Of a stretch of 64,000 nucleotides of DNA, positions 22,480 to 33,436 are shown in pieces. Below the pieces are notes generated by a model. That model ran no database searches. It had not been told where the DNA came from and saw nothing but the letters and a program-made list of their open reading frames with translations. Source of the stretch: Pyrus communis (lineage: Eukaryota > Streptophyta > Magnoliopsida > Rosales > Rosaceae). The stretch covers positions 24,827,735-24,891,734 of the forward strand of contig NC_084806.1 of assembly GCF_963583255.1 (NCBI RefSeq), read 5' to 3'. The position numbers were made by a program, and so were the translations under genes. Numbering within the stretch: position 1 is the first letter of the stretch; each line of letters opens with the position of its first letter.

Positions 22480-23363
22480 AACTAAGTTTATTTAATGCAA
22501 ATTCGTGGGATTTTATCACCCATAACTTCAAATGTTGTTCCTTGCTGTTTTAAGGTGTTTTTAAGTTGTTTTAGAGTGTTTTAGTGTGTTTTGTTTTATA
22601 ACTCCGAAAATCACATAAAATTTTGAAAAACTTGTTTTAAAAACCCTAAAAAGAGTGTTTTGAGTCGTTTTTGTGTGTTTGTGTCTTAGGGTACCTTCCA
22701 ACACAATGATAAGGATTTGGTTTATAATTGCATGACGGTTAGAAAGAGTTATAAACATAGAGAAAAGTATGATTTACTCTTGGTATATGCTTGGTTATGG
22801 TTATAATGTATGACTTCACATGCAATCATAAAAGAAAAAAAATTCGTTTTTGTAACATGCTTGAAGGAAGGAACTCAAACAAACGTTACAACCCTGAGAG
22901 ACTTGAGCCTATAACGTTCTTTGGAGAGTTTAATCTGTGATTTCTTGTTTTCTAAAGTCGTTGCATGATCTCATTATTCTTTGCTTGGTTACTACTTAGA
23001 AGGCGTTTCATCATATAGTTCCAAATGCTAGAACTCATGCCCATTTCATTCAAAGCATGTTATTGATTTGCATAACACATATTCAAGAAGAAGTTGTGTA
23101 GTGACCACCACCATAGCCAAATAGCCTTACTTCCCATACTTCGTATATGTTGTAAGTTTTAACCCCGTTGAGCCTTGTTTAGCCTTTATTCTTTGTTTAC
23201 CCACATTTTCCTCACCTAGCCTAGTTTAGGACAATCCCCACCCTTGTTCTTAAAAGATAGTGAGCATGACTTAATTGAATTCCTTTTGAGTTACATTATG
23301 AAAGAAAATAAGTGTGGGGGAGAGAATGTTTAAGTGTTGATGTTTTGAGATTCAAAAGAAAAG

Positions 23364-23395
<32 letters not shown>

Positions 23396-24127
23396 GAAAA
23401 AAATGAAAGAATAAGTGATTGAAGAAAGGTTCCAAAACACCAATTCTGGGTGTAAATTGTCTAAACTCTCCCTTTTTGTTCAAAAGTTGAGTTTTCATTC
23501 AAAAGTGAATTCTAAGTTGATTCAAATGCTTTGCTCACTATTTCTTTAAAAACCTTTGTTTTCCATATCCCTTCTTTGTTATCCACATACCCCAAGCCCC
23601 GTTACAACCCTTGACTTCTATCTTGAGTGTTGTGTATTTCAATTTGTGGAGTTGGAACTTGGTATGGGCTTATGGTGTCACTGGTTCTCGCGTCTAAGTA
23701 GTAGCATTCCATTCATGAGATCATATCTAAACATGCTTATTAACTCCAGAAAATGCTTTCCTTATTATAACATATGTGAGTGTTCGTCTACATGTTTACA
23801 TCAATCTTCTCACATATACCTAGTGTAGGGTGTGTAGTCAGAAAATTTGTGTGAAAAACGAGAGTACATCTAGTAAGAAATTGAGGGAATTCTCTAAGGC
23901 ATGTTACTACATTCAAAACATGGTTTTAAATGCTTAATTGTGAACTAGTATGTGGTGACTATGAGTAAGAATGTACTTAAGTGTAAAGATGGCTCAAATC
24001 TGTGAGAATAATGATTTTTAATTTGTCATGTGCATTGGAAGTCCCTGATACGATTGTTGGAAGGTGTACGTTGTGTTTTGTTCTTTTTGTTTTGTTTTTC
24101 TGTTTTGCTCGAGGACTAGCAAAAGCT
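22480..24127 (+). other. Long non-coding 3' region of the Athila-like element
   Basis: T-rich, non-coding sequence with a 25-A run at 23364-23388. No RT, integrase or other enzyme frame is visible. The open frame at 23556-23828 has no recognisable similarity. Confidence 0.6.
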
Positions 24128-24142
24128 AAGTGTGGGGGTATT
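24128..24142 (+). other. 3' polypurine tract
   Basis: AAGTGTGGGGGTATT directly before the 3' LTR. Confidence 0.85.
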
Positions 24143-26006
24143 TGATAGGAGCATATTTATGCGACTTAAATGGCTTGTTCTCGTACATTTATGTTATGTT
24201 TCTTTAGTTATTTTAGTTCTTTATGCTTCTTTTGTGTGTTTTCAGGTTCTAAGGGCAAAGTATGCAAAAGGATGCCTTTTGGAGCCTTTTGGAGCAAATT
24301 AGAGATTGGAATGGATATCATATGCTTGGAGCCAAAAGGATGGACGAAATTGAAGACTTGAAGTAGGAAAGTTAAATCCTAAAAAGACCTCATGTTTGAG
24401 CATCATTGAAAACTCCTACGCATTTTAGAACACAAAAACAACATTCCTAGCAACCTTAGGACATTGTCGTGTGTTTCCTTGTGTCTCCCTTCCTTGCCAT
24501 GCAAGGAAGGGCTTTGTTCCCTATTTTAAATACTTAAACACTACCACTTATCATTCACCACATATCATTCACCACTTATCATATCATACATTCATTTATC
24601 ACTTATCATAATCATTCACTTATCACTTAACATATCATACACTTATCACTTATCACTCATAATCACCTACAACATCCACCTACTTCACCTACAACATCCA
24701 CCTACTTCACCTACAAATGACATAGCCATATGTTCCCTCCACTACTCCTATAAATACCCTTGCATTCATTCATTCAAAGACATCTTATTTTCATACACAA
24801 CACACCACAAACACATCCCTTTCTCTCTTAGCCGTGAGTCTCCCTTAGAATCCAAAAACCATCTTTCCATTTCCATCACTCCTCACTCCATTCCACACTT
24901 CCATTCCCCCAAACCAACTATCCTTAGACCTTATGCTACAATAAAGAGGAAGAGAAGAGGGCCTAAACGTTCATACAATTCAAGTTTGAGTTGTTGGAAT
25001 GTTTAGGTGTTTCTTTGATTTCAATGTTTAATTTTAATTCTCTTTGTTTTGTATGAGGAACTAAACCCCCCTTAGCTAGGGGGTGATTCGAAATATATGT
25101 TTATGTTTGCATTTTGATTTGATTACTTCTAATTGCGTTTCATAAGTTGTGGATTCAATTTGTTTAACCGTTTGATTGATAACTTATTTATGTATGTTTA
25201 TTGAGAGTGCACACTTAATTTTCATGCATGAATATGACGCTAGAATACAAGTGAGTTTCACCTAATAGTTACGAACTTATATTCACAAATAGTGGAGGTT
25301 GCTTATAAACAATCGCGTTAAACGAATTCTTGGCATAAGTTTCATGCGTATTCCATAGTAACGAATGCCTCGTCAAAACTTATAATCTTCATAGAGCGTA
25401 ATGATTCTTGCTTGTATCTCTATTATGCAATCATGTAGGGGACTTGTGGGGAATGTTTTGGGTTGTCGTATGCAATCATCCAATTCAATAACGTTAGGAA
25501 TATTTGAAGGTTAATTTAAGCGGATCTAATTAACTTGGAGTGTTGAGAATTAATGATTTATTGAAACGCAATTGGAAATCATTTTATTATGCAAGTGTAA
25601 CATGTGTGGAGATGAACCCCTTGGCTAGCATCCATTCATCCATACTTTCATCATATTCATATTTACATATTTTTTATTCTGTCTAGTTTATTTAACTTGT
25701 TTCGTTATTTCAATTTTCGTATAAACTTAAATCCCCCTTTACTTTAATGTCAATTTAGTTAGAAATCATTTTAGTTTGTGTTTTTAAAGCATTTTGAGTT
25801 TTTGGTTTGTCTTAGTGTTTTAAACTTTAATTTTGTATTCTTTGAGTCTAGTTTAGTGTTTTAAACTGTGTTTTTAAGTTTTTGAGTCAGTTTCCAAGAG
25901 ATTTGCAATCCCTCCTAATCCCCGGTCCAGAACGATCCCTACTTACATTCTTCACTACAATTGACAAAAAGAGGGTTTAATTTGTGTGCGTATAAATCTC
26001 GCACCA
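24143..26006 (+). repeat. 3' LTR of the Athila-like element
   Basis: 1,864 bp, equal in length to the 5' LTR and with only five visible substitutions (for example at the ACGTT/ATGTT, GATATTG/GACATTG and CCGATCC/CCGGTCC positions). Confidence 0.95.
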
Positions 26007-26011
26007 GTAGA
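26007..26011 (+). repeat. Target site duplication GTAGA (right)
   Basis: Identical to 16926-16930. Confidence 0.93.
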
Positions 26012-26439
26012 CAAATTATTGACGAGCAAGTGCACCAGCAACAACCTTTACACGGTTGAGATTGTCGTGCCATCACCATCCATTGGCTATTGTGCCTCTT
26101 GGGTTTTTATCCAATATGGCGCGTCCAACTGCATCTCTTTTTTAATTCAAAGACTCAAATTCAATTTAATCAATTTCAACAGTAATAAAAATATACAGCA
26201 TCTTAAATTTAAATTTAAGGATTGTAATAATATTATTAATTAATTCAAATCAAATCCAACACCAAAACTCTATACCCATCCATTTGTTCACTAATCCATA
26301 AAAAAAATTAAAAAATATAATAAAAAAAATCAATTTTCTCATATTTTACCACCAAATTCTTGTTTCGGAATTTGAAATTTTTTTACATCAAAATGCTCAT
26401 AAAAATTAAACAAGATATATATAAACTAATTCCAAAATT
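26012..26439. other. AT-rich remainder of interrupted sequence, no gene seen
   Basis: Continues the sequence broken at 16930, then becomes very AT-rich. No coding similarity is recognised. Confidence 0.5.
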
Positions 26440-26444
26440 AGTAG

Positions 26445-28568
26445 TGTGACAGCCCGTTCCGAAAATTTTTAAAACGTACGCGTGAAAAGACGATTTTGCC
26501 CCTAGTGTGATTTTTACGTTCTGTGGTTGTTTTGAGCTTGGTGTGGCTGGTTGTGGACCATACACATTTCCCTACACTTTTCCTTCACCCTTCCCTGTCC
26601 CTGCACCCTGTCCTGTGCCATTTCCCTTCCCCATTTTCATTCCCATTGTACGGACATACCCCAAAACCCTTGTAATCTTCACAGATCAAAGAAATAAAGT
26701 ACATATTCATGCTCGTGAGGTCCGTAGGAGTTCAACCATACCCATTTCAGGTAAGGATACCTTCGTTTTCACATTGAACTCGGGATACCCGATTTTTGTC
26801 ACTGTTCATGCACACGTAAATTCTTATGTTTTTGGGAATTTCAAGCTTGTAGGAAGCTTGGTGAGGTCCTTAGGAGGCTCGGGGTGGTTCGTTTGAAGGT
26901 TTTGGGCGTCGGGATCGCGAGTTTCGAGGTTGGCCGGAGTTGGTGGCGTTTTCACGGCAAGATTTCGTGGATTTTAGCACTTGAAAGTGGTATGAACTTG
27001 TTCCTCTCGTTGTAAGCTTCATTTTGGTACCAATTTTGTGAAATTTGGTTGAAAAACGAAGAAGATAGGACGATTTGAAGTTTTCTCGATTTTCCGGCGC
27101 TGGAGCCTCGCCGGAGAAGACAACGGAATATTCCTAACGCCGTTGACGGAATCCGTTAAAGTTAACAGAATATTCCTGACGGCGTTAACTAACGCCGTCA
27201 GCGTGCCAGGCACGTGCCTGCGCGTGGCCAGCGTGTGCGACAGTGAAAATTTTTTCTAAAAATATGGGGATGTTCCTGAGGTTGAGTAGATCACGTTGGT
27301 GTATTCATACACCCCATTTGAGCATTGTATGAGAAGTTATTTCTTAAGGTTTGTTATGTGCTTTAAAAATTAACGTTTTTATAGTTGTTTCGCATATAGG
27401 TGATACCTATCCCGAGGACGAGCGTGGTCACTCGAGGCAAAGGGGTTACGACCCTTCCACATACCAGTGAGTGGGCTTTTGGTTTTCCGTATATACCTAT
27501 ATACTTATACTTTTCCCAGAAAGTGAAATGAAACGTTTATTCGTTTATAAGCCATGCTTATAGTTTGTCATTTATTTACGCATTATGAATCGTATATGTT
27601 TATATATGTTTGGTGCTGCGGACGCATAGGTAAGTGTCAGGTGAGTTATGATTTATGTTTACGTTCAGTAGTGATTTGAGATGCATAGAGAGCTCATAAC
27701 CTGCACCCCCGGTGTTAGTGCTCCCGTCCAGAGTTGGGCACAGTCCTTCACGTGATGTTCACATCCCGCACCACACACTTATCTTGGATCCAAGTTAGGT
27801 GCACAATCCTGTCGTACAGACCACTTTAGGTGGTTCCGACTCGTAGGTGACCCGCGATTATTCGCCCAGCCTTCACGTGATCGTAGCACTTGAGCGTACT
27901 TATATTACACCAGGCTTGTCGTACAGACCACTTTAGGTGGTTCCGACTCGTGTGCAGGTATAGTTAGTGAGACGGAGATTTAAGCTCTAGATTCAGCCGT
28001 ATAGGTCACGTTAGGTGACTCCAGTTGACAGATTATATGACATTGATGTGTTGTTACCTGAGCACTTGCATTTTACTTTGAGGTTTTGGCATAGCATACT
28101 CTCCGAGCATGATTTATATTTATATATATTCTATTTTCTGGGAAGTATACAGGTTTTACGGCGAGGGGTTAGAACTTATTTATGAAATGGTTTTTGAAAA
28201 GCTTTGTTTTTGCCCACTCACGCTTTTGTTTTGCGCTCCTCCAGGTTCTAGTTGGCTAGCACGTTTGGTGGCTTCCCTAAGGTTTTCCCCGGCATATCTG
28301 ACAGACTACTACCAGTGTAGGACCACCTTCGGGTGTGCTTTTGTAGTGTCATTTTCTTCCGGACTGCTTTAGGTCGTCGTGCTCTGAACTTTGTGTCTAC
28401 ACTTACGCTTGTACATGTTTGTTATTATTTTGTGTTGAGCTTGTTTTTTTTTTTTTATATATATTCGTACTACTTTTATTATTATTTTATTAGCTTCTGC
28501 ACTGTGCACATGGTTACGTCACTTCCACGTGACGGCCAGCATGCCCTGGTCTTGATCAGAGTGTGTCA
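26445..28568 (+). mobile_element. Solo LTR of Ty3/gypsy element
   Basis: 2,124 bp from TGTGACAGCCCGTTCC to GAGTGTGTCA, flanked by the perfect 5-bp duplication AGTAG (26440-26444 and 28569-28573). There is no internal domain. It belongs to the same family as the LTR at 325-2320. An open frame at 26507-26896 rich in Pro/Phe is LTR sequence and not a gene. Solo LTRs arise by recombination between the two LTRs of a full element. Confidence 0.93.
27811..27951 (+). repeat. Two identical 34-bp repeats in the solo LTR
   Basis: The 34-bp block starting GTCGTACAGACCACTTTAGG occurs at 27811-27844 and 27918-27951 without a difference. A diverged third version lies at about 27994-28026. Each contains the hairpin ACCACTTTAGGTGGT. 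Confidence 0.9.
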
Positions 28569-28573
28569 AGTAG

Positions 28574-29577
28574 CAAAAAAAAAAAAAATGACGAAATATA
28601 AAAGTTAAAAAATTATAAAGTTGTGGTGGGAATTATAAGTTCTTTACCGTCGGAAAAAAAAACTGTTTAATCTCATTCTATAGATTCTTTTTACGAACTT
28701 CACTCTATAGATGAATAATTAAAATGGTTAAGCGGCACAAAATGCCATTACCAAAATCCACAAAGAAAAGTTAAACAAAATGTCACTTTCCTTTTGTTTT
28801 GTTTTGTTTTTTTTTTTTTTTTTGCCTTTGCTGGTCTATCGCAGAACTCTCCACTCACTCTACATCACTAAAATACACGCAATCCTAAGCTCCCCCTTCC
28901 AATATTTCTAAAACGTACTATTGTTTGTACCTATCTTTCTTCTGACTTTTTAACTTTTTATCACATTTATCATTTTGAATAATACTAGAGAGGTTATTGT
29001 ACATTAAACTAAATGAAGTGAACATTTAAGATTTGATTATTACTTAAATGTTGAACGTTCTTATTTTTTATTAATGACACATAATTTAGTTTGCAGGTTT
29101 AATCTACTGAGCAAATACCTAGAAAGAAAAAAAAAGGTTATCCATTATTAATGTATTTATCGACTTAGGTTATCTCCAGTTAAAAATTATAGACCACATT
29201 TAATTTTAAGATTGGCACAATAAATCTTCAACCAAAGAGCTAAAAGACATCGGCCTAAAAAAGTCAGGCTAACTGATTCCAGGACATGCAATATGTAGGC
29301 CAAAAGCAAACTAACTTTGCAAAAAAAATAAAAAATAATAAAATTTATAGCCTTGCATTATTCAATATAGAAAAGTTCGATCATAAATGAACAAATAATA
29401 TTATCTTCACTAAGAAGAAGAGGTGGGCATAATCTCACAATAAAATTTCAATTTTAGAAAACTAAAACATAACCAAGCACTATATTTAGTCCTCCATTAT
29501 TGAAGAGGGACTTACAGTTTTCAAATAGGAGAGATGATTGAATAGAATGGAAAGAATTATATCAGAAATAACAAAAT
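28574..29577. other. AT-rich intergenic, no gene seen
   Basis: Homopolymer T run near 28808-28823. No coding sequence is recognised on either strand. Confidence 0.6.
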
Positions 29578-29743
29578 GGGTAATGTTAGGAAAATTAAAT
29601 TTATAAAATTTGCTAACTAAATTATGTGTTACCAATAGGAATGTGCATGCTTATCAACGCTTAAGTCATAATCCAATCATCAACTTTTATGTCATTTAGT
29701 TTAGGAAATTTGTCTAAATATTTTGTCTATCTAAGTATTACCC
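29578..29743. mobile_element. Small MITE, GGGTAAT ends
   Basis: 166 bp with ends GGGTAATGTTAGG and, inverted, GGGTAATACTTAG. The flanks share ATAACAAA, offset by 2 bp from the ends, which is compatible with a target duplication of uncertain length. Non-coding. It lies about 575 bp upstream of the ATL13-like start codon. Confidence 0.6.
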
Positions 29744-30065
29744 ATAACAAAGGTTATTAAAATATGTTAACCAAATAAAGAAAATCCATTTAAGAATTAT
29801 AGTTTCACATAACTTTCTGAAGACTTCTAGCATTATTTCCAGGTAAGTTGCATTGGGGTTGATGCAGGTTTGGTTTGTAGTCAACCAGAACAAGTTAAAG
29901 AAGAAGAGCCTTGCATTTGATGAAGAGCATGATTTCATGTTCTAAAAATTTTAAATTAAATAATGTGAGTGACTACCTAATGTGCCATTTATAATTTTGC
30001 AGGTTGGTGGATTTATTGGCTTTTCAAATCTCACCTGTGTCACCATTTATTTCCGTCTTTCACAT
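29744..30065 (+). other. Upstream region of ATL13-like gene
   Basis: No gene. Probably contains the promoter, but no convincing TATA box or start site can be fixed from sequence. Confidence 0.4.
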
Positions 30066-30070
30066 TCAAT

Positions 30071-30125
<55 letters not shown>

Positions 30126-30130
30126 ATTTC
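30066..30130 (+). repeat. (TC)n microsatellite flanked by direct repeats
   Basis: A pure CT/TC tract at 30076-30122 lies between two copies of TCAATATTTC (30066-30075 and 30121-30130). It sits about 200 bp upstream of the start codon, likely in the 5' leader or promoter of the ATL13-like gene, where such tracts are common in plants. Confidence 0.85.
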
Positions 30131-30319
30131 AATTTGCAACACATGACACCAAGCCTATACAACTTTCTGGGGTGTGGATGTTTTGGACTCGGACTTCTTT
30201 CCAGCTTTGCATACCAGATGGGGTTCTTCAGTTAGCTGCCTGAAGCTCAAAGCTGCAATATTGGGGAGCTCATTGTTCCAAACCCAACCTTTTGTCCTTG
30301 GAAAAAACAAAAACAAAAA

Positions 30320-31537
30320 ATGGTGTGGACGTGGAAGCTCCTTGAAATCAAAGAAAATGGGGTTTCTTCAATTCCCACATTCCCACCATACTTTGTTCCT
30401 CAGCTTCCTCCCCCACCCCCAAATCTCCAATCAAATAGTTTGAGTTTTGGGAATAAAGTGAGTCCAAGCATACTGCTAATAATCATAATAGTAGCCACTG
30501 TTTTCTTTGTTTCTGTGCTGCTCCACCTCCTTGTTAGATTCCTCCTGAGGCCTCCAGCCAGAGATTCAGAGGACTTGGAGAGTGTGACAGTTCTCCAAGG
30601 GCAACTGCAGCAACTGTTCCGCCTCCATGATGCAGGCGTCGACCAGTCCTTCATAGACGGCCTCCCTGTCTTCCACTACAAAGCCATCATTGGATTGAAA
30701 AACCCTTTTGATTGTGCTGTTTGTTTGTATGAGTTTGAGGCTGAGGATAACCTTAGATTGCTCCCCAAATGTAGCCATGCCTTTCACATGAAGTGCATTG
30801 ACACTTGGCTCTTGTCTCACTCCACTTGCCCTCTCTGTAGAGCTACTTTGCTCCCTGATTTCTCGCGCAGCAATGGCTGCTCACCCATTGTTCGTGTTCT
30901 TGAATCTGGGAGTGACAGTTCCAGAGAGATGGTCTCTGATAGAGATGGACTCACTTCCAATCTGGGTTTTCATGGAGATATTGAATTGGGGTTGTCATAC
31001 AAATCTTGCGAAACTGTGGCGAAAAATGAGGCTAACACGGCGGTGATGGTGGATTCTGGGAAAAAGGTAGTGCCTGTGAAGCTTGGGAAGTTCAGAAATG
31101 TGGATAGTGGGGGTGAGGGGAGTAGTGACAGCAATGTGGATTCAAGGAGGTGCTTTTCTATGGGCTCATTTGCGTATGTGATGGATGACAAATCTGAATT
31201 GCGAGTACCGATTAGAGCCTCGATGAAAAGGCAAGCAATGTCGGAATGCGATTGTGAGTCGAAGAGAGAATTCAAGTTTAGTGGGGTTGAAGCAATTGGA
31301 AGCCTTGAAACTCAAGGAACTAGAACTGGTGCTAGTAGTACTAATGGCAGTGGCAGTAATGGCATTGGGAGGAGCATGCGGGAGAGCTTCTCGATATCGA
31401 AGATTTGGCTTATGGGGAAGAAGGAGAAGCCAAATGGGGCGGCAGATTCGTCACGAAGGGCCTTTTCATTTCGCTTTCCAGTGCACCAGAGTGCGGTGGC
31501 GGCAGAGGAGGGAGCGAAGGCAGAATGTTGGGAGTGA
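30320..31537 (+). CDS. RING-H2 finger protein, ATL13/ATL46/ATL47-like E3 ubiquitin ligase
   Basis: Single exon of 405 codons. A transmembrane segment spans about residues 50-76, a basic stretch follows, and the GLP motif of ATL proteins is at 114-116. A canonical RING-H2 follows with C132, C135, C151, H153, H156, C159, C170 and C173, spaced C-X2-C-X15-C-X-H-X2-H-X2-C-X10-C-X2-C. The block VLQGQLQQLFRLHDAGVDQS points to the ATL13/46/47 group. ATL proteins are membrane-anchored E3 ligases that pass ubiquitin from an E2 to target proteins, often in defence or hormone responses. The frame ends at TGA 31535-31537. The residues expected at the family C-terminus are found in the +1 frame up to 31703 (see the separate entry), so the C-terminus is probably altered by a frameshift. 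Confidence 0.9.
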   Translation: MVWTWKLLEIKENGVSSIPTFPPYFVPQLPPPPPNLQSNSLSFGNKVSPSILLIIIIVATVFFVSVLLHLLVRFLLRPPARDSEDLESVTVLQGQLQQLFRLHDAGVDQSFIDGLPVFHYKAIIGLKNPFDCAVCLYEFEAEDNLRLLPKCSHAFHMKCIDTWLLSHSTCPLCRATLLPDFSRSNGCSPIVRVLESGSDSSREMVSDRDGLTSNLGFHGDIELGLSYKSCETVAKNEANTAVMVDSGKKVVPVKLGKFRNVDSGGEGSSDSNVDSRRCFSMGSFAYVMDDKSELRVPIRASMKRQAMSECDCESKREFKFSGVEAIGSLETQGTRTGASSTNGSGSNGIGRSMRESFSISKIWLMGKKEKPNGAADSSRRAFSFRFPVHQSAVAAEEGAKAECWE

Positions 31538-31703
31538 GAGTAGGGCAATTTCATAGACTGACATTGGGAGGTACAAAAATGGAGGGAGTGAAATGGGTTG
31601 TGATGAGGAGAATGTTAGCTGTAACAGTTTGGATTCACAAGCAAATCCACCATCTTTTGCAAGGAGGACGCTGGTGTGGCTTACGGGAAGACATTTGATT
31701 TGA
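31500..31703 (+). pseudogene. Displaced ATL13-like C-terminus in another frame
   Basis: In the +1 frame relative to the main ORF, TDIGRYKNGGSEMGCDEEN and SCNSLDSQANPPSFARRT, ending WLTGRHLI, matches the conserved end of ATL13-like proteins. It is cut off from the main ORF by a frame change near 31500 and by an in-frame TAG at 31554-31556. Either this copy lost about 60 residues or the sequence here contains errors. Confidence 0.7.
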
Positions 31704-32441
31704 ACAAAGTTGTTCATTCATCACTTGATCCTAGTGTTTCTTAGTACTTATTTATTTTTAATTTATTTGATTTTGATTTTTTAGATGGATAAATTATTAT
31801 CTTTGATTACTGCTTTCTGGAAGGTAAGTTTTGGTCTTGTGTAATTGGGAAATGAAGCAGACTTTGAGTAGAGATATTAACACAAAAATTTTGGCATTTA
31901 TCTTGTCGAAAGATGCAAAATGTTTTATCTCATAGACTCGTAGTAATTGGGATTGAGAGTTGGATTTTGTTGCTTGATTTGTTTGTTGCGTGTCTACTTC
32001 AAACGTTGGTGTGCTCGAGATTTATATAATTTTATTTGACAACCGTTAGTTTCCCGAGTTGTTTCGGGAGCCGGAATCTGCGTTTTGCAGTGTGGTTTTA
32101 GAGGAAAACGCATCATTAGGGCTACAAAACCACGATTAAGCACCGCCATTAACTTTGGTGGATGCTCACCGCCCTCCTACTAGCCTGCAACGTCTCATTT
32201 TATTTATCCATAGTCAAAATTAATGCTAATTGTGTGTTCACTGTTATTTTTTAATTGAAACAATAACATATTACATCAGTGGCAGAGCCACATGGAGATC
32301 AGTAATGGCCTAGGCCCATCCTGAAATTTGATAATATATATGTATTGTTAATGTTTCCAATAAATAGCTTGTAGTACACTGGTAAGTGGAGTTTGAGAGT
32401 TCCACGGGCCCCTGGGTTTGAAAATCATTGATGTTAAAAGC
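31704..32441. other. 3' flank of ATL13-like gene, no gene seen
   Basis: Likely 3' untranslated sequence near the gene, then AT-rich sequence. A stretch around 32277 ('agtggcagagccacatgg') resembles a common repeat family end, but no partner end was found. Confidence 0.45.
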
Positions 32442-32449
32442 CTTCTAGT

Positions 32450-33302
32450 TAGGGGTGGATACGGTGCGGTTCGATGCAGTTCCACCCTTAAACCGGAATC
32501 GGAACAGAAAAATATCAACGGTTTAATTTGGTGTGGTTCCGCTTAAATTTATTACTAGAACTGTACGGTTCGGTTTACCCTAGTTTCGGTTCGGTTCTTG
32601 CCGGTTTACAGTTCTGAATACTAAGCGTAAATGGAGACAATATAACATTCGATAGTAGCCTTACTCAATTATTGAAATTGAGTTGAAAACCAGATACCAA
32701 AGAACAAATATAACAGTAAAACTGATTAAGTAGGAATAGAGAAGTAGCAAAACCAAAATATGTAAAAAAATTTCAAGTATAAAAGTAAGGAGCATGCCAA
32801 TAAAACATAAAAACTCAGGGCATACACATGGAAGAAGCATTGCACCTCATTTCAGCAATTATCTGTATCAATAAGTCCAAATGATATAAGCTAAGGAGCA
32901 TGCCAACTACAGATTAAAAAAAAACCACATAAGCTATTAAATACCTGCCAATTTGTTTGAAATGGTAGAGAACTCCCAAACTCCTCCTTGAACAGGTTAT
33001 TCCCTGAAGTTTGTTGTTCAAGGGGAACTCCAGCAGAACTAACTTGGTGAAACTAATTTTTCAACCTATTATACCATGTCATGTGTGTATATATATAATT
33101 AATTTATTTATTATTAATAAAATGGTTCAGTTCGGTTTCGCCCTGTTCTTGTTCATTCGAAACCAGAACCGGAATCGGTTTGAACGATCCGGTTTGGTTT
33201 TTTACTCAAAGTTGACTTCTCCAGTCAACACGGTTCTTTTCGGTTTTCTTTCATACGTTTTGATGTGGTTTTGCAGTTTGGCGGTTTTTATGCCCACCCC
33301 TA
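32450..33302. mobile_element. Non-autonomous hAT element
   Basis: 853 bp with inverted ends TAGGGGTGGATA and, reversed, TAGGGGTGGGCATA. The 8-bp direct repeat CTTCTAGT flanks it exactly (32442-32449 and 33303-33310). Subterminal regions are dense in CGGTTCGGTT-type words and their complements. No transposase is encoded. Confidence 0.92.
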
Positions 33303-33436
33303 CTTCTAGTTGTTTACCCAAAAAAAAAAAAAAAAAAATGGAAAGGCCTTCTAGTTTTTTTTTAAACTTAAACCTCCTTTGTTTTTCCATATAAAAGAAG
33401 GTCCATATTATAATTAGCTTTCAAAATAATTAGCCT

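Larger units (their letters stand above)
16931..26006 (+). mobile_element. Young non-autonomous Athila-like LTR retrotransposon
   Basis: A complete 9,076-bp element. Its two LTRs are 1,864 bp each and I see only five differences between them. A perfect 5-bp target duplication GTAGA flanks it. The primer site TGGCGCCGTTGCCGGGGA complements tRNA-Asp, as in Athila/Tat elements. Inside are one gag-like ORF (444 aa), an antisense coiled-coil gene, several GTGGGGG polypurine-type sites and long non-coding stretches. Protease, RT, RNase H and integrase are all absent, so it must have been mobilised by enzymes of another element. The low LTR divergence implies a recent insertion. Confidence 0.95.

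Noticed and set aside
26507..26896. 129-aa Pro/Phe-rich open frame
   Set aside because: It lies wholly inside a solo LTR with defined target duplications and has no domain; composition explains it.
30970..31275. 101-aa minus-strand frame
   Set aside because: Antisense shadow of the ATL13-like coding region.
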